A stretch of 64,000 nt of DNA from Paenibacillus sp. sptzw28 (GCF_019550795.1 NZ_CP080545.1:2824001-2888000), one strand, 5' to 3'; positions 1-8,970 are shown, numbered from the stretch's first letter. Notes: a model not told the origin generated them from the letters alone. A program made the numbers and translations.

Positions 1-1
1 C

Positions 2-109
2 ATGTCGGATAAAGCCGACGGCTCTGCGCATGTCAATTTCGCAGAATTTACTGTACAAGCATCAGTCAACTCGCATCGCATCATCGACGAAATGATCCAA
101 CATATGTAA
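2..109 (+). CDS. C-terminal end of an unidentified protein (cut by window edge)
   Basis: An open frame enters from the left edge and stops with TAA at 107-109, leaving about 35 residues that end in IIDEMIQHM. The ATG at position 2 has no visible ribosome binding site because the window starts there, so it is probably internal. A strong hairpin terminator follows directly, which supports this being the real end of a gene. I do not recognise the family; nothing in the fragment points to a function. It converges with acuC. Confidence 0.5.
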   Translation: MSDKADGSAHVNFAEFTVQASVNSHRIIDEMIQHM

Positions 110-142
110 TCTGCGCCCCTGTGGTGTTCAGACACAATAATC

Positions 143-195
143 AGGCTATTCCGCTAACCCGCCACCATGGAGGGTCAGGTAGAATAGCCTTTTTA
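143..195 (+). terminator. Rho-independent terminator
   Basis: The arms aggctattc (143-151) and gaatagcct (182-190) pair perfectly and are followed by a short T run. It sits 33 nt after the stop of the partial gene at the left edge. Confidence 0.75.
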
Positions 196-278
196 AATTA
201 CCGGACTGCGAAAATTTCTCACTACGTTACTAATTGACTATCGTGCCTGCCGATGCTGTGACGCACGACAAACCGTCA

Positions 279-1457
279 CTATATATCTTGAACTGCGATC
301 GCCGTTGTCTGCCGGTTACGGGCTTCGATTTCCGAACGCCGGGGTATAGGCGGCCAGTCGCTCGTATCATCCAGCCAGTGGGTGGGGAGTTCATCCGGAC
401 ATTCAAGACGGTAACGTCTCAGCCAGGACTCCGGCAGACGTTCGTTAGTTCCGCTTGCTGCGAGTAAGGAAGCAATTGGATGGTCCGTCATCTCGAGCCA
501 TACGAGCGCCCAAGCGCGCGGTACAACGCGCCATATGTCATATCCGCCCCCGCCGACTGCAATCCAGCGTCCGCTGGCAAACCGGTGGGCCAGACGATGA
601 ATAATGGCAGGCATCTTCTGATAAATACGCATACTGCAGTGCATATGAGAAAGCGGGTCGAAAGCGTGGGCATCGCATCCATGCTGGCTCACGATTATGT
701 CCGGCTTAAACGAGGCTGCGACCTTCTCGATGGAATCCGTGAAGCTCTCGAGCCAGGAATCGTCCTCGGTATAGGGCTCGACGGGGACATTAAAGCTGGC
801 CCCATAACCCTCCTCCGCACCTCGTTCGTGAGCGAATCCGGTACCGGGAAAGAGATATTTGCCCGTCTCATGAATTGAGTATGTGCAAACGTCGGGGTCG
901 TTGTAAAAAGCCCACTGAACGCCGTCACCATGATGTACGTCCGTATCGATATACAGAACTCGAGCGCCGTAAAGCCTTCTGATTCTAGCTATCGCTATTG
1001 CAGCGTCGTTATAGACGCAGAAGCCGGAGCCATGATCCGGGAAGGCGTGATGCAGCCCTCCGGCCATGTGGTAAGCATGCAGGGCCTGTCCCGTCATGAC
1101 GAGATCTGCAGCAAGCACCGAGCCGCCGACGATCTCCGCTGCCGCATCATGCATCCCTGGAAAATAAGGCGTGTCCTCAGAGCGCAAGCCATAGCGCTCA
1201 GCTTGAAAAACCCATTCATCGCCGGGTGTGTCCTTGCTGAGCTGTCGCACGGCTTCAATATAATCGCTGCGGTGAACAAGCTGCAGCAGCTCGTCCTCAG
1301 CAGCTGAGGATTGAATTTTGTGTCCAGCCTCAAGCGCCCCTGCAGCTTCCAGCAGGTCCGAAGCAAGCGTCAGGCGTTGAGGATGGAACGGGTGATTTTC
1401 ATTGAATTTATATCGGGCTGCACCTGTATGTTGGATAAATACGGCATTTGCCGTCAT
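279..1457 (-). CDS. acuC: AcuC, histone-deacetylase-fold protein lysine deacetylase
   Basis: This 392-residue protein has the class I deacetylase layout: an N-terminal HPFHPQR segment, the Asp/His metal and catalytic block around IDTDVHHGDG, the SIHE motif, the SQHGCDAH motif and the glycine-rich VGGGGYD loop near the end. In B. subtilis AcuC removes the acetyl group from the active-site lysine of acetyl-CoA synthetase, reversing AcuA. It lies 19 nt downstream of acuA on the same strand, so the two are probably cotranscribed and diverge from their target, acsA. The length and all catalytic motifs look intact. No acuB gene lies between or beside them, unlike in B. subtilis. Confidence 0.95.
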   Translation of the reverse strand: MTANAVFIQHTGAARYKFNENHPFHPQRLTLASDLLEAAGALEAGHKIQSSAAEDELLQLVHRSDYIEAVRQLSKDTPGDEWVFQAERYGLRSEDTPYFPGMHDAAAEIVGGSVLAADLVMTGQALHAYHMAGGLHHAFPDHGSGFCVYNDAAIAIARIRRLYGARVLYIDTDVHHGDGVQWAFYNDPDVCTYSIHETGKYLFPGTGFAHERGAEEGYGASFNVPVEPYTEDDSWLESFTDSIEKVAASFKPDIIVSQHGCDAHAFDPLSHMHCSMRIYQKMPAIIHRLAHRFASGRWIAVGGGGYDIWRVVPRAWALVWLEMTDHPIASLLAASGTNERLPESWLRRYRLECPDELPTHWLDDTSDWPPIPRRSEIEARNRQTTAIAVQDI

Positions 1458-1476
1458 CGGGCTTCATCATCCTTCC

Positions 1477-2109
1477 TCAATACATGAACCGCTGCCGAAA
1501 ACGGACGCGGTCAAATTGTTCCACAGAAGAGAGAGGTACTTCCTTGCCGATCCGAACCATCAAGCAGTTGGCCGGATGGGCGCAAATCTCCGGGTCGTCT
1601 GTCGCGAACCAGATCATCCCGACGGATTGCATCAGCTTCTCCATCATGGAACGGTAGTCCCAGACATTGAGTCCCGTCCCCTCCAAGTCCCAATGCCAAT
1701 AATATTCAGTCGTGAATACGATTGCATTCTCGAGCTGGGATCCTTCAAACGCGGTTCGGATCATTCGCTTGCCAAGCCCGAGCGACCGGTAATCGTCGGC
1801 TACCTCGACAGCTCCAAGCTCGATTAAATCCTCCATGCCGCCCTCCGACCAGCGCTCCATTTCGTCCGGATAATGGAAGGTTACGTATCCTATCACCGTC
1901 TCACCGTCCCGTGCCGCGATGATGCGGCCTTCTTCCAGCTCTGCGATTTCAATCAGCGCCTTGTGCTGCTCATTAGGCCTTCGAAAAGCGTCCAGATCCG
2001 GATGAAGCACAAGCCGTGAGAGGACATCCGCGGGTATCGGTCCCTCGATAACCAGTTCCCGGTTAAGGTAGGGGAGACGCTGCGTATGCATCATTTTCCG
2101 ATGTTCCAA
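1477..2109 (-). CDS. acuA: AcuA, GNAT protein acetyltransferase acting on acetyl-CoA synthetase
   Basis: The 210-residue protein matches B. subtilis AcuA in length and in landmark stretches: MEH at the N terminus, IEGPI, an ERWSEG segment, DLIELGA, the TTEYYWHWDL stretch and WFATDDPEI. AcuA acetylates and so inactivates AcsA; AcuC reverses this. The GNAT core lies in the middle of the protein. The start is the ATG at 2109, since AcuA proteins begin with MEH. It is the promoter-proximal gene of an acuA-acuC unit that diverges from acsA, with about 170 bp between the two starts. Confidence 0.93.
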   Translation of the reverse strand: MEHRKMMHTQRLPYLNRELVIEGPIPADVLSRLVLHPDLDAFRRPNEQHKALIEIAELEEGRIIAARDGETVIGYVTFHYPDEMERWSEGGMEDLIELGAVEVADDYRSLGLGKRMIRTAFEGSQLENAIVFTTEYYWHWDLEGTGLNVWDYRSMMEKLMQSVGMIWFATDDPEICAHPANCLMVRIGKEVPLSSVEQFDRVRFRQRFMY

Positions 2110-2175
2110 TGGGTACCGGCTCCTTTCAAGGTCTAACCTACTTATAGCAAAAAAAAGCTTAAATGAAAAGAATGG

Positions 2176-2202
2176 TTGAATGATTAAACGCTATGATATA
2201 AT
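2176..2202 (+). promoter_or_regulatory. Likely sigma-A promoter of acsA
   Basis: TTGAAT (2176-2181) and TATAAT (2197-2202) are separated by 15 bp, slightly short for a sigma-A promoter, but the -10 element is perfect. Transcription would begin near 2209, inside the cre-like sequence. Confidence 0.55.
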
Positions 2203-2203
2203 A

Positions 2204-2217
2204 TGAAAGCGTATTCT
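2204..2217 (+). promoter_or_regulatory. Candidate CcpA operator (cre) of acsA
   Basis: tgaaagcgtattct matches the cre consensus TGWAARCGYTWNCW at 13 of 14 positions. It begins 2 bp after the -10 box, so bound CcpA would block transcription start. B. subtilis acsA is known to be repressed by CcpA through a cre in its promoter region. Confidence 0.65.
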
Positions 2218-2281
2218 GCCGCGGCGTTCCTTTATGGTTAAAATGCCCGGCGGACGGTTTAACAATGGGCAGGAGGGGATG

Positions 2282-4012
2282 ATGAAAATGGTAGACATGC
2301 ATCAAGAACGGATCCCGGCGACGGCATCCGGCTCCAACATGAAAAGCTATGAAGAAACGGTTGAACAGTTCAGTTTTGAACAAATCGAACAGCAGTTTTC
2401 CTGGCATACCACAGGTAAAGTCAACATGGCCTATGAAGCGATTGACCGCCACCTGGAGCAAGGGCGAGGCGATAAAATCGCACTTTATTATAGCGACACG
2501 GCGAGAGACGAATCCTATACATTTGAACAGCTGTCAAAGCAGTCGAACCGTTTCGCCAATGTGCTTCGCGGACTTGGTATCGGAAAGGGCGAGCGGATCT
2601 TTATTTTCATGCCGCGTACGCCTGAGCTCTACTTCAGCTTGCTGGGATCACTCAAGGTAGGCGCCGTTGTCGGACCTTTATTCGAAGCGTTTATGGAAAC
2701 CGCCGTCAAGGACCGGCTGCAGGACAGCGGTGCTGCGGCGATCGTAACGACACCTTCGCTGCTGTCCCGGATTCCTCGCGATCAGCTCCCCGAGCTCAAG
2801 CATATCATTGTTTTCGGCGATGGCGTCCAAGCAGGAGACGGGATTGTTGACTACAATGCCGAGATGGCCGAAGCTTCCGAGGAAGCGGAGATTGAATGGC
2901 TTGGCAGGGAAGACGGACTTCTGATTCATTATACCTCCGGTTCAACAGGAAAGCCCAAAGGCGTATTCCATGCGCAAAATGCCATGATCCAGCACTATTA
3001 CACCGGACGCGTCGTACTTGACCTGCAGCCTGACGACATTTACTGGTGCACAGCCGACCCGGGGTGGGTGACGGGTACTTCTTACGGTATTTTTGCTCCT
3101 TGGCTTAACGGCGCGACGAACGTTATACGCGGAGGACGGTTCAGCCCGCAGGATTGGTATGGGACTATTAAAAAGTACGGAGTGACGGTCTGGTACAGCG
3201 CTCCGACGGCATTCCGGATGTTAATGGGCGCAGGGGACGATGTTGTCCGTCAATTCGACTTATCCAGCTTGCGGCACGTGCTCAGCGTCGGCGAGCCGCT
3301 TAATCCCGAAGTTGTGCGCTGGGGCCTCAAAGTGTACAACCAGCGGATCCACGATACGTGGTGGATGACGGAAACGGGGGCGCAGCTCATCTGCAATTAT
3401 CCGAGCATGGATATTAAGCCCGGCTCGATGGGACGTCCTCTGCCGGGCGTGCAGGCGGCGATTATTGACGATACCGGTAATGAGGTCCCGCCTTACCGGA
3501 TGGGAAACCTGGCGATTAAGACGCCATGGCCGTCCATGATGCGTAAGATTTGGAATAATCCGTCCAAATACGAAGAATATTTCCGTATTCCGGGCTGGTA
3601 TGTCTCAGGAGACTCCGCTTATATGGATGAGGACGGTTACTTCTGGTTCCAAGGCCGAATTGATGATGTCATCAACACTTCCGGCGAACGGGTAGGTCCC
3701 TTTGAGGTCGAGAGCAAGCTCGTGGAGCATCCTGCGGTAGCGGAAGCAGGTGTGATCGGCAAGCCTGACCCGATGCGAGGCGAAATCATCAAAGCATTTG
3801 TAGCGCTTCGCGAAGGTTATTATCCATCTGAAGAGCTGAAGGCCGATATATCCAAATTCGTTAAAGAAGGTCTTTCCGCGCATGCCGCACCGCGCGAGAT
3901 CGAGTTTAAAGAGAAGCTGCCGAAGACACGAAGCGGGAAGATTATGCGCCGGGTTCTGAAGGCATGGGAATTAAACCTTCCAACCGGAGATTTGTCTACG
4001 ATCGAGGATTGA
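2282..4012 (+). CDS. acsA: Acetyl-CoA synthetase (AMP-forming)
   Basis: The protein converts acetate, ATP and CoA to acetyl-CoA through acetyl-AMP. It carries the adenylate-forming motifs YTSGSTGKPKG (phosphate loop), the DTWWMTETG block, the hinge around YVSGDSAYMDEDGYFWFQGR, and the C-terminal acetylation-site segment LPKTRSGKIMRR, whose last Lys is the AcuA target in homologues. At 576 residues it is close to B. subtilis AcsA. Three ATGs (2279, 2282, 2288) follow AGGAGGGG at 2271-2278; 2282 is a compromise and 2288 is equally possible. The neighbours acuA/acuC supply post-translational control and a cre-like site supplies catabolite control. Confidence 0.95.
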   Translation: MKMVDMHQERIPATASGSNMKSYEETVEQFSFEQIEQQFSWHTTGKVNMAYEAIDRHLEQGRGDKIALYYSDTARDESYTFEQLSKQSNRFANVLRGLGIGKGERIFIFMPRTPELYFSLLGSLKVGAVVGPLFEAFMETAVKDRLQDSGAAAIVTTPSLLSRIPRDQLPELKHIIVFGDGVQAGDGIVDYNAEMAEASEEAEIEWLGREDGLLIHYTSGSTGKPKGVFHAQNAMIQHYYTGRVVLDLQPDDIYWCTADPGWVTGTSYGIFAPWLNGATNVIRGGRFSPQDWYGTIKKYGVTVWYSAPTAFRMLMGAGDDVVRQFDLSSLRHVLSVGEPLNPEVVRWGLKVYNQRIHDTWWMTETGAQLICNYPSMDIKPGSMGRPLPGVQAAIIDDTGNEVPPYRMGNLAIKTPWPSMMRKIWNNPSKYEEYFRIPGWYVSGDSAYMDEDGYFWFQGRIDDVINTSGERVGPFEVESKLVEHPAVAEAGVIGKPDPMRGEIIKAFVALREGYYPSEELKADISKFVKEGLSAHAAPREIEFKEKLPKTRSGKIMRRVLKAWELNLPTGDLSTIED

Positions 4013-4041
4013 ATAATATGAGTGGCCTTATAACAAAATTG

Positions 4042-4084
4042 AAGCCGCCCATCTGCATCTTAATCCGATGCAAATGGGCGGCTT
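4042..4084. terminator. Bidirectional terminator between acsA and the PBP gene
   Basis: Arms 4042-4059 and 4067-4084 form an 18-bp stem with one mismatch and a short loop. The outer A/T flanks could serve both converging genes. The right arm ends 2 nt before the PBP stop codon. Confidence 0.7.
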
Positions 4085-4086
4085 TG

Positions 4087-7000
4087 TCATTGCAGATGAA
4101 CCGTTTCCGAAGGAGGCGATTCACCGTTCTGGTTGGCAGCCGTGACACGGAAGGAACCGCTCGAAAGGGGCGATACATACTCGAATCGGGCTTCAGTGGT
4201 GGACCCTATTTTATTGAACTTCCCATCGTTCTGGGCACTGTAATATACGTTATATTCGGTTACCTGCTCCGCTGAAGCGTTATCCGCCCAGGTAAGCTTG
4301 ATACCGAGATCCGTCGCTTCCACCTTGACACCGGAAGGTGCTGAAGGCGCCGCTAAGGCGCTCTCCCCGCCAGCTCCGGCTCCGGGATCAGGTATAACAT
4401 TACCGCCATCCGTCCCTTGCGGGCCGGGTTCCGTTCCGTCACCTGGCTGCGTAGGTCCAGGCGAGGAGCTCGACCCGTCTGATGAGACGATGATGCTCGG
4501 CATCGATTCGTTGCCGGCCACGTCGACGGCCGTGACATAGTAGCTGTATGTTCCGGCGCCGGCAGCATTAACGAACTGCATACTATCGCCGGTAAGTATC
4601 GAGGGAGCAATGTTAGCGTAAGGCGCCCGGTCAACAGAACGGTATAACCGATAACCGACCACATCGCCATCCGGCGATTTCGCGAAAGTGATCTTGTAAG
4701 CTCCTTGCACCGGCTCCAACCTTACATTAGCCGGCGGGGAAGGGGCTTTACCGTCATCCACACGCGGGTCGACCTGGGACGGAGCATCATCCGATGCGTC
4801 CGCGGGCAGGTATGCGCTCATTGGGCGTCTGCTCTTCTGCGGCAGCTTCGCCTGTGCCGCTGCGATTTCCGCCATCAGCTGATCCAGCGGCTTTTTGCGC
4901 TTCACGACAATCTGTTCGCGGACCATATCGGCAGGAGTTGACGGCTGTGGAATATAGTTGACTCCGTTATAACGGATATATGACATTTTCACAAGCGCGT
5001 CATCCAGTTTCGTAGGCAAATAATTTCTGTTGAAATAATCAGTCACCAGTTTTCCGGTTTGACGGGTCAAATCGGTAGGAAGCATTCCGCTAACGCTTGA
5101 TACCGTTGCTTTTACAATACCGGAGGGCATCGTAAACTGCTTCGTCGGGAATAGGTCGGGACGATCTGTGGTGACGGAGTTCATAATCTGCGTCCAGATT
5201 ACTCTCGCGCGAGCCCGTCCGTCTTTTGAAAGTGTATGTATCTGTTCTTCATACCCCGCCCATACGCCAAGAGTTATGTCAGGCGTGAATCCCATAAACC
5301 AGACATCGCCATAGTCCTGCGTAGTCCCGGTTTTGCCTGCAACGGGAATTTTGCCGTACCCTTTAAATTTGGACGCGATGGAATGCCCGGTTCCACTCGG
5401 ATCGGAGATGACCGTACGCAGCATGTCTGTCATGAGGAATGCCGTTTGGTCCGAGAACACCCGCAGCGGCGAGGGCTTATGCTCATAAACGACATTGCCG
5501 TCTGCATCGGTAATTTTGCTGATCATATAGGCTTCGTTAAAAATGCCGTTATCGGCGATTGCGCCATATGCGTTCGTGAGCTCCTCAACCGATACGCCTT
5601 CGCTCAGGCCGCCGATTACACCTGTCTGCGCGTAAGAGTCTTCCGGCTGGATTGTTGAGATGCCAAGCTTACGGGCGAACTTCCAGGCTTCAGGAATCGT
5701 AACCATCTGGTTGAAAATTTTCAAAGCTGGCAAGTTCAAGGACCGGTCAAGCGCTTCGCGCGCCGTTACCAGGCCGTAAAATTTCTTGTTCGAGTTCATC
5801 GGGATGTGGAAACCCTTTACCCCATCCTTAAACACCATAGGCGAATCGTCAAGGATGCTGGCCGGTTGAACGAGACCCTTCTCAATGGCCGGCAAATATG
5901 CCGCGATCGGCTTCATGGCGGAGCCGGGCTGCCGAGTCATCTGGGTCGCGTGATTCATCTGTTCCGTGTAGAAGTCTCTGCCTTCTATCATGCTCAGAAC
6001 AGCGCCTGTTTTATGATTGAGCATAACGGCCGCAATCTGCTCCAAACCTTTCTCTTTACTGTAAGGTGTGAAGTTGTTGCTGTCGGAGCTAATTTCGTGC
6101 ATCAGACTGTAAACGCGTTTGTCGATTGTAGTATAAATATGATAGCCGCCGCGAAGAAGCTGCTCGCGTGCTTCCTCTACCAAGGGGGCGTTTTCTTTCT
6201 TGCGCACGTCTTCAATCGTTAATTTGGGATCCTTCTGCATCAACAATATTTCGGACGCCTGGCGCTCGGATTCAAGCATTAAGTACGGAAACGTCGAATA
6301 TGCTTTCTCCGCCGGTTTGGCAAGAGATGAACGGACATCAAACTTCAGGGCCGTTTGATATTGCTCTGAATTGATCCGCTTGTTTTCCAGCATATATTTG
6401 AGGACGTTATGCTGCCGCTCCAGTGCCAGCTTGAAGCCGCTCTCATTGAATTTGCCTTTGCTGGTGAATGCGGTATAAGCGGAAGGGCGCTGCGGCAATC
6501 CCGCCAAATAAGCCGCTTGCGCTATGTTTAACTGATTCAAATCGGTGATATTGAAGATACCTTTAGCCGCTGCTTTGATGCCGTACAGATTGTAACCGCT
6601 GTTACCGTTTCCGAATGGAACCTTGTTTAAGTAGGCCGTTAATATTTCATCTTTAGTCAGAAATCTTGTCAATCTAAGCGACAGGAAAATTTCTTTTGCT
6701 TTACGGCTGTCGGTCTTGTCAAGATTTAAAAAAACGCGCCGCGCCAGCTGCTGCGTAAGCGTGCTGCCTCCGGTTTGAGTTTCCTCATTCAGCAGCTTTT
6801 GTTTTATGGCACGGCCGAGTCCGTTAAAATCAATACCGAAGTTATTGTAGAAATTATTATCTTCGGTGGCCAATACCGCGTCGATGACATGCTGGGGAAT
6901 ATCCTTGCGTTTCACAATCCGTCGGTCTTCCTCAGTCCGCAGCTGTCCGACCGGGGTAATCCCGTCGTTGAAATAAACAAAGCCGGTTATGGAGTTCTCA

Positions 7001-7203
7001 TTAATTTTAGCTTCGATTTCCGCTCTTGTTCTAATGGGCTCGTCCTTCACGAAGGATGCGACATAGCCCGCTGCAATTCCCGCAGTCAGCAGTCCGATTA
7101 ATAGTCCGAAAATAAATAACCATTTGACTGTAATGAGCGTCACAATTCCGAATGTCCGCCATCTGCTGTGTCCATTCGTATTCTGTTGACGGTCTTGATC
7201 CAT
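4087..7203 (-). CDS. Class A penicillin-binding protein (PBP1A type) with two FN3 domains
   Basis: A bifunctional peptidoglycan synthase of 1038 residues. After a short cytoplasmic tail and one membrane segment (about 18-45) comes the GT51 glycosyltransferase domain, with catalytic Glu in EDNNFY and the GGSTLTQQLA motif. The transpeptidase domain follows, with SAMK, SLN and KTGTT. The C terminus holds two fibronectin type III modules joined by a Pro/Gly-rich linker; these would lie outside the membrane. The start at 7203 is chosen because GGAGGAGGAG lies 11 nt upstream; the longer frame to 7287 has no such site. It is transcribed alone from an extended -10 promoter. Confidence 0.93.
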   Translation of the reverse strand: MDQDRQQNTNGHSRWRTFGIVTLITVKWLFIFGLLIGLLTAGIAAGYVASFVKDEPIRTRAEIEAKINENSITGFVYFNDGITPVGQLRTEEDRRIVKRKDIPQHVIDAVLATEDNNFYNNFGIDFNGLGRAIKQKLLNEETQTGGSTLTQQLARRVFLNLDKTDSRKAKEIFLSLRLTRFLTKDEILTAYLNKVPFGNGNSGYNLYGIKAAAKGIFNITDLNQLNIAQAAYLAGLPQRPSAYTAFTSKGKFNESGFKLALERQHNVLKYMLENKRINSEQYQTALKFDVRSSLAKPAEKAYSTFPYLMLESERQASEILLMQKDPKLTIEDVRKKENAPLVEEAREQLLRGGYHIYTTIDKRVYSLMHEISSDSNNFTPYSKEKGLEQIAAVMLNHKTGAVLSMIEGRDFYTEQMNHATQMTRQPGSAMKPIAAYLPAIEKGLVQPASILDDSPMVFKDGVKGFHIPMNSNKKFYGLVTAREALDRSLNLPALKIFNQMVTIPEAWKFARKLGISTIQPEDSYAQTGVIGGLSEGVSVEELTNAYGAIADNGIFNEAYMISKITDADGNVVYEHKPSPLRVFSDQTAFLMTDMLRTVISDPSGTGHSIASKFKGYGKIPVAGKTGTTQDYGDVWFMGFTPDITLGVWAGYEEQIHTLSKDGRARARVIWTQIMNSVTTDRPDLFPTKQFTMPSGIVKATVSSVSGMLPTDLTRQTGKLVTDYFNRNYLPTKLDDALVKMSYIRYNGVNYIPQPSTPADMVREQIVVKRKKPLDQLMAEIAAAQAKLPQKSRRPMSAYLPADASDDAPSQVDPRVDDGKAPSPPANVRLEPVQGAYKITFAKSPDGDVVGYRLYRSVDRAPYANIAPSILTGDSMQFVNAAGAGTYSYYVTAVDVAGNESMPSIIVSSDGSSSSPGPTQPGDGTEPGPQGTDGGNVIPDPGAGAGGESALAAPSAPSGVKVEATDLGIKLTWADNASAEQVTEYNVYYSAQNDGKFNKIGSTTEARFEYVSPLSSGSFRVTAANQNGESPPSETVHLQ

Positions 7204-7236
7204 AGTTATAATACTCCTCCTCCGATTAACAGAAAT

Positions 7237-7245
7237 ATTATAGCA
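7237..7245 (-). promoter_or_regulatory. Extended -10 promoter of the PBP gene
   Basis: On the minus strand the sequence reads TGCTATAAT, a perfect extended -10 (TGnTATAAT), about 34 nt before the start codon. No convincing -35 box is present, which fits an extended -10 promoter. Confidence 0.55.
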
Positions 7246-7334
7246 TAAATCGATGCAAAGTGCAGAATTAGACAGTTTTTTGTCCATATATTAGGGGATT
7301 CGGAAACAGCTCGGTTAATGCGGTTAATGACAGA

Positions 7335-7364
7335 TTGACTTATTGCATTGTGCTGTGGTATAAC
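7335..7364 (+). promoter_or_regulatory. Sigma-A promoter of the tyrS T-box transcript
   Basis: TTGACT (7335-7340) and TATAAC (7359-7364) are 18 bp apart, just upstream of the T-box leader. Transcription would begin around 7371. Confidence 0.6.
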
Positions 7365-7370
7365 GAATAG

Positions 7371-7675
7371 CAAGAAAAGTGCATATCAGAATAGTGTGGA
7401 CAGGCTTAAGTAGAACTGCAGATAGTTGTTTCAGAGAGCCGGTGGTTGGTGTAAACCGGTACGCGCTGCAGTTTGAATTACCGCCTCGAGCTGATCGGAC
7501 GAACGACGTGTAAGAACGTTATAAGTAGTCCGTTTCCGGAGCGAATCCGTTATGAAATGAAGTGAGAGCAGATATTTTCCGTCCGGGATGCACGGTGATC
7601 CCTACGGCCGCTCTAACGAGGGTGGTACCGCGAGCAAATCCTTCTCGTCCCTTGAGACGAAAGGATTTTTTTTAT
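7371..7675 (+). ncRNA. T-box riboswitch, tyrosine type, controlling tyrS
   Basis: The leader has the stem I signature cagagagccggtggttggtg and a specifier region reading gaatTACcgcc, which places the Tyr codon UAC at 7479-7481. It also has the conserved T-box core agggtggtaccgcgag near 7620-7635. The bulge UGGU (7623-7626) pairs with the ACCA end of tRNA-Tyr (discriminator A). A terminator with arms around 7636-7648 and 7657-7668 ends in a long T run. Uncharged tRNA-Tyr should favour the antiterminator and switch tyrS on. The leader fills most of the gap between the PBP gene and tyrS. Confidence 0.93.
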
Positions 7676-7699
7676 TTCCGGACGGGAGTGGATCATGAG

Positions 7700-8956
7700 A
7701 TGGTGAAATGGGAAAAGTTGACACCCAAGCAGCAACACGAAGTGGAGCGTCAAATGGACGTCATCCGGCGCGGTGTCGTCGAAATCGTGCCTGAGGACGA
7801 ATTAAAAGCGAAGGTTGTAAATTCAGTCGCTACAGGAAAACCTTTGAAAGTAAAGCTGGGACTTGATCCGTCGGCGCCGGACATCCATATCGGACACACG
7901 GTCGTACTTCACAAGCTGCGCCAATTTCAGCAGCTTGGACACGAAGTGCAGCTCATTATCGGCGATTTCACGGGACGGATCGGCGATCCGACCGGAAAAT
8001 CCGAAACGCGCAAACAGCTGAGCGAGGAAGATGTAAAGCGGAATGCCGAAACCTATCAGAAGCAGATATTCAAGCTTCTTGATCCGTCGCGAACGACAGT
8101 GTATTACAACTCAGAGTGGCTTGGTCCAATGAATTTCGCCGATGTCGTTACGCTTTCCGCGAAAGTGACGGTTGCCCGCATGCTTGAACGGGATGATTTC
8201 ACCAAGCGGTACCAATCAGGTCAGCCGATCAGCATTCATGAGTTTTTCTACCCGCTTATGCAGGGGTTTGACTCTGTGGCTCTTGAGAGTGATGTAGAAC
8301 TCGGCGGCACGGATCAGAAATTTAATCTGCTCATGGGGCGGACCCTGCAGAAAGAGTATGGCAAAGCGACGCAAGCGGCGATTATGACCCCCATAATCGA
8401 AGGGCTGGACGGCGTTCAGAAAATGAGCAAAAGCCTTGGCAATTACATCGGTATCGACGAGGAGCCGAATCAGATTTATGGTAAATCGATGTCGATCCCG
8501 GATGAATTGATGGTCAAATACTATGAACTCGCCACGGATATGAGCAACGAGGAGCTTGAATCGCTGCGCGCAGGGATTGCAGGCGGTACGGTGCATCCGC
8601 GAGATTCTAAAATGCAGCTTGCCCGAACGTTCGTGCGCATGTACCACGGCGAGGAGGCGGCTGCACAGGCTGAGCAGCATTTTGTCACCGTATTCCAGCA
8701 GCGTGCCCTGCCAGAGGATATCGAGCAGATCGTGCTTGCCGCGTCCGAGCTTGAAGACGGCCGAATCCGCATAGTTAAACTTCTCACCACTTTAGGTCTT
8801 CAGCCTTCGGGCAGCGAAGCCAAACGGAGCGTTCAGCAGGGAGCCGTTCGAATTAACGAGAACAAAATTGACGACCCTGGCGCCGACGTTGCAATTGCGG
8901 ATGGGGATGTTATTCAAGTCGGGAAACGTAAATTTGCCAAAATTATAATCCAATAA
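7700..8956 (+). CDS. tyrS: Tyrosyl-tRNA synthetase
   Basis: This class I synthetase joins tyrosine to tRNA-Tyr. Visible landmarks are the HIGH-type signature DIHIGH, the GDFTGRIGDPTGKS segment, the KMSKS loop (QKMSKSLGN) and a C-terminal S4-like RNA-binding domain (about residues 350-418). An open frame runs back to 7562 through the T-box, but the start at 7700 (MVKWEKL) is chosen because it lies after the terminator and behind GGGAG. At 418 residues it is the normal family length. It is monocistronic, followed by a terminator, and regulated by the T-box leader. Confidence 0.96.
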   Translation: MVKWEKLTPKQQHEVERQMDVIRRGVVEIVPEDELKAKVVNSVATGKPLKVKLGLDPSAPDIHIGHTVVLHKLRQFQQLGHEVQLIIGDFTGRIGDPTGKSETRKQLSEEDVKRNAETYQKQIFKLLDPSRTTVYYNSEWLGPMNFADVVTLSAKVTVARMLERDDFTKRYQSGQPISIHEFFYPLMQGFDSVALESDVELGGTDQKFNLLMGRTLQKEYGKATQAAIMTPIIEGLDGVQKMSKSLGNYIGIDEEPNQIYGKSMSIPDELMVKYYELATDMSNEELESLRAGIAGGTVHPRDSKMQLARTFVRMYHGEEAAAQAEQHFVTVFQQRALPEDIEQIVLAASELEDGRIRIVKLLTTLGLQPSGSEAKRSVQQGAVRINENKIDDPGADVAIADGDVIQVGKRKFAKIIIQ

Positions 8957-8970
8957 GCAGAACTGTTCCA

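Noticed and set aside
7562..7699. N-terminal extension of TyrS through the leader
   Set aside because: It would run through the T-box core and terminator; the start at 7700 fits the family and the regulatory design.
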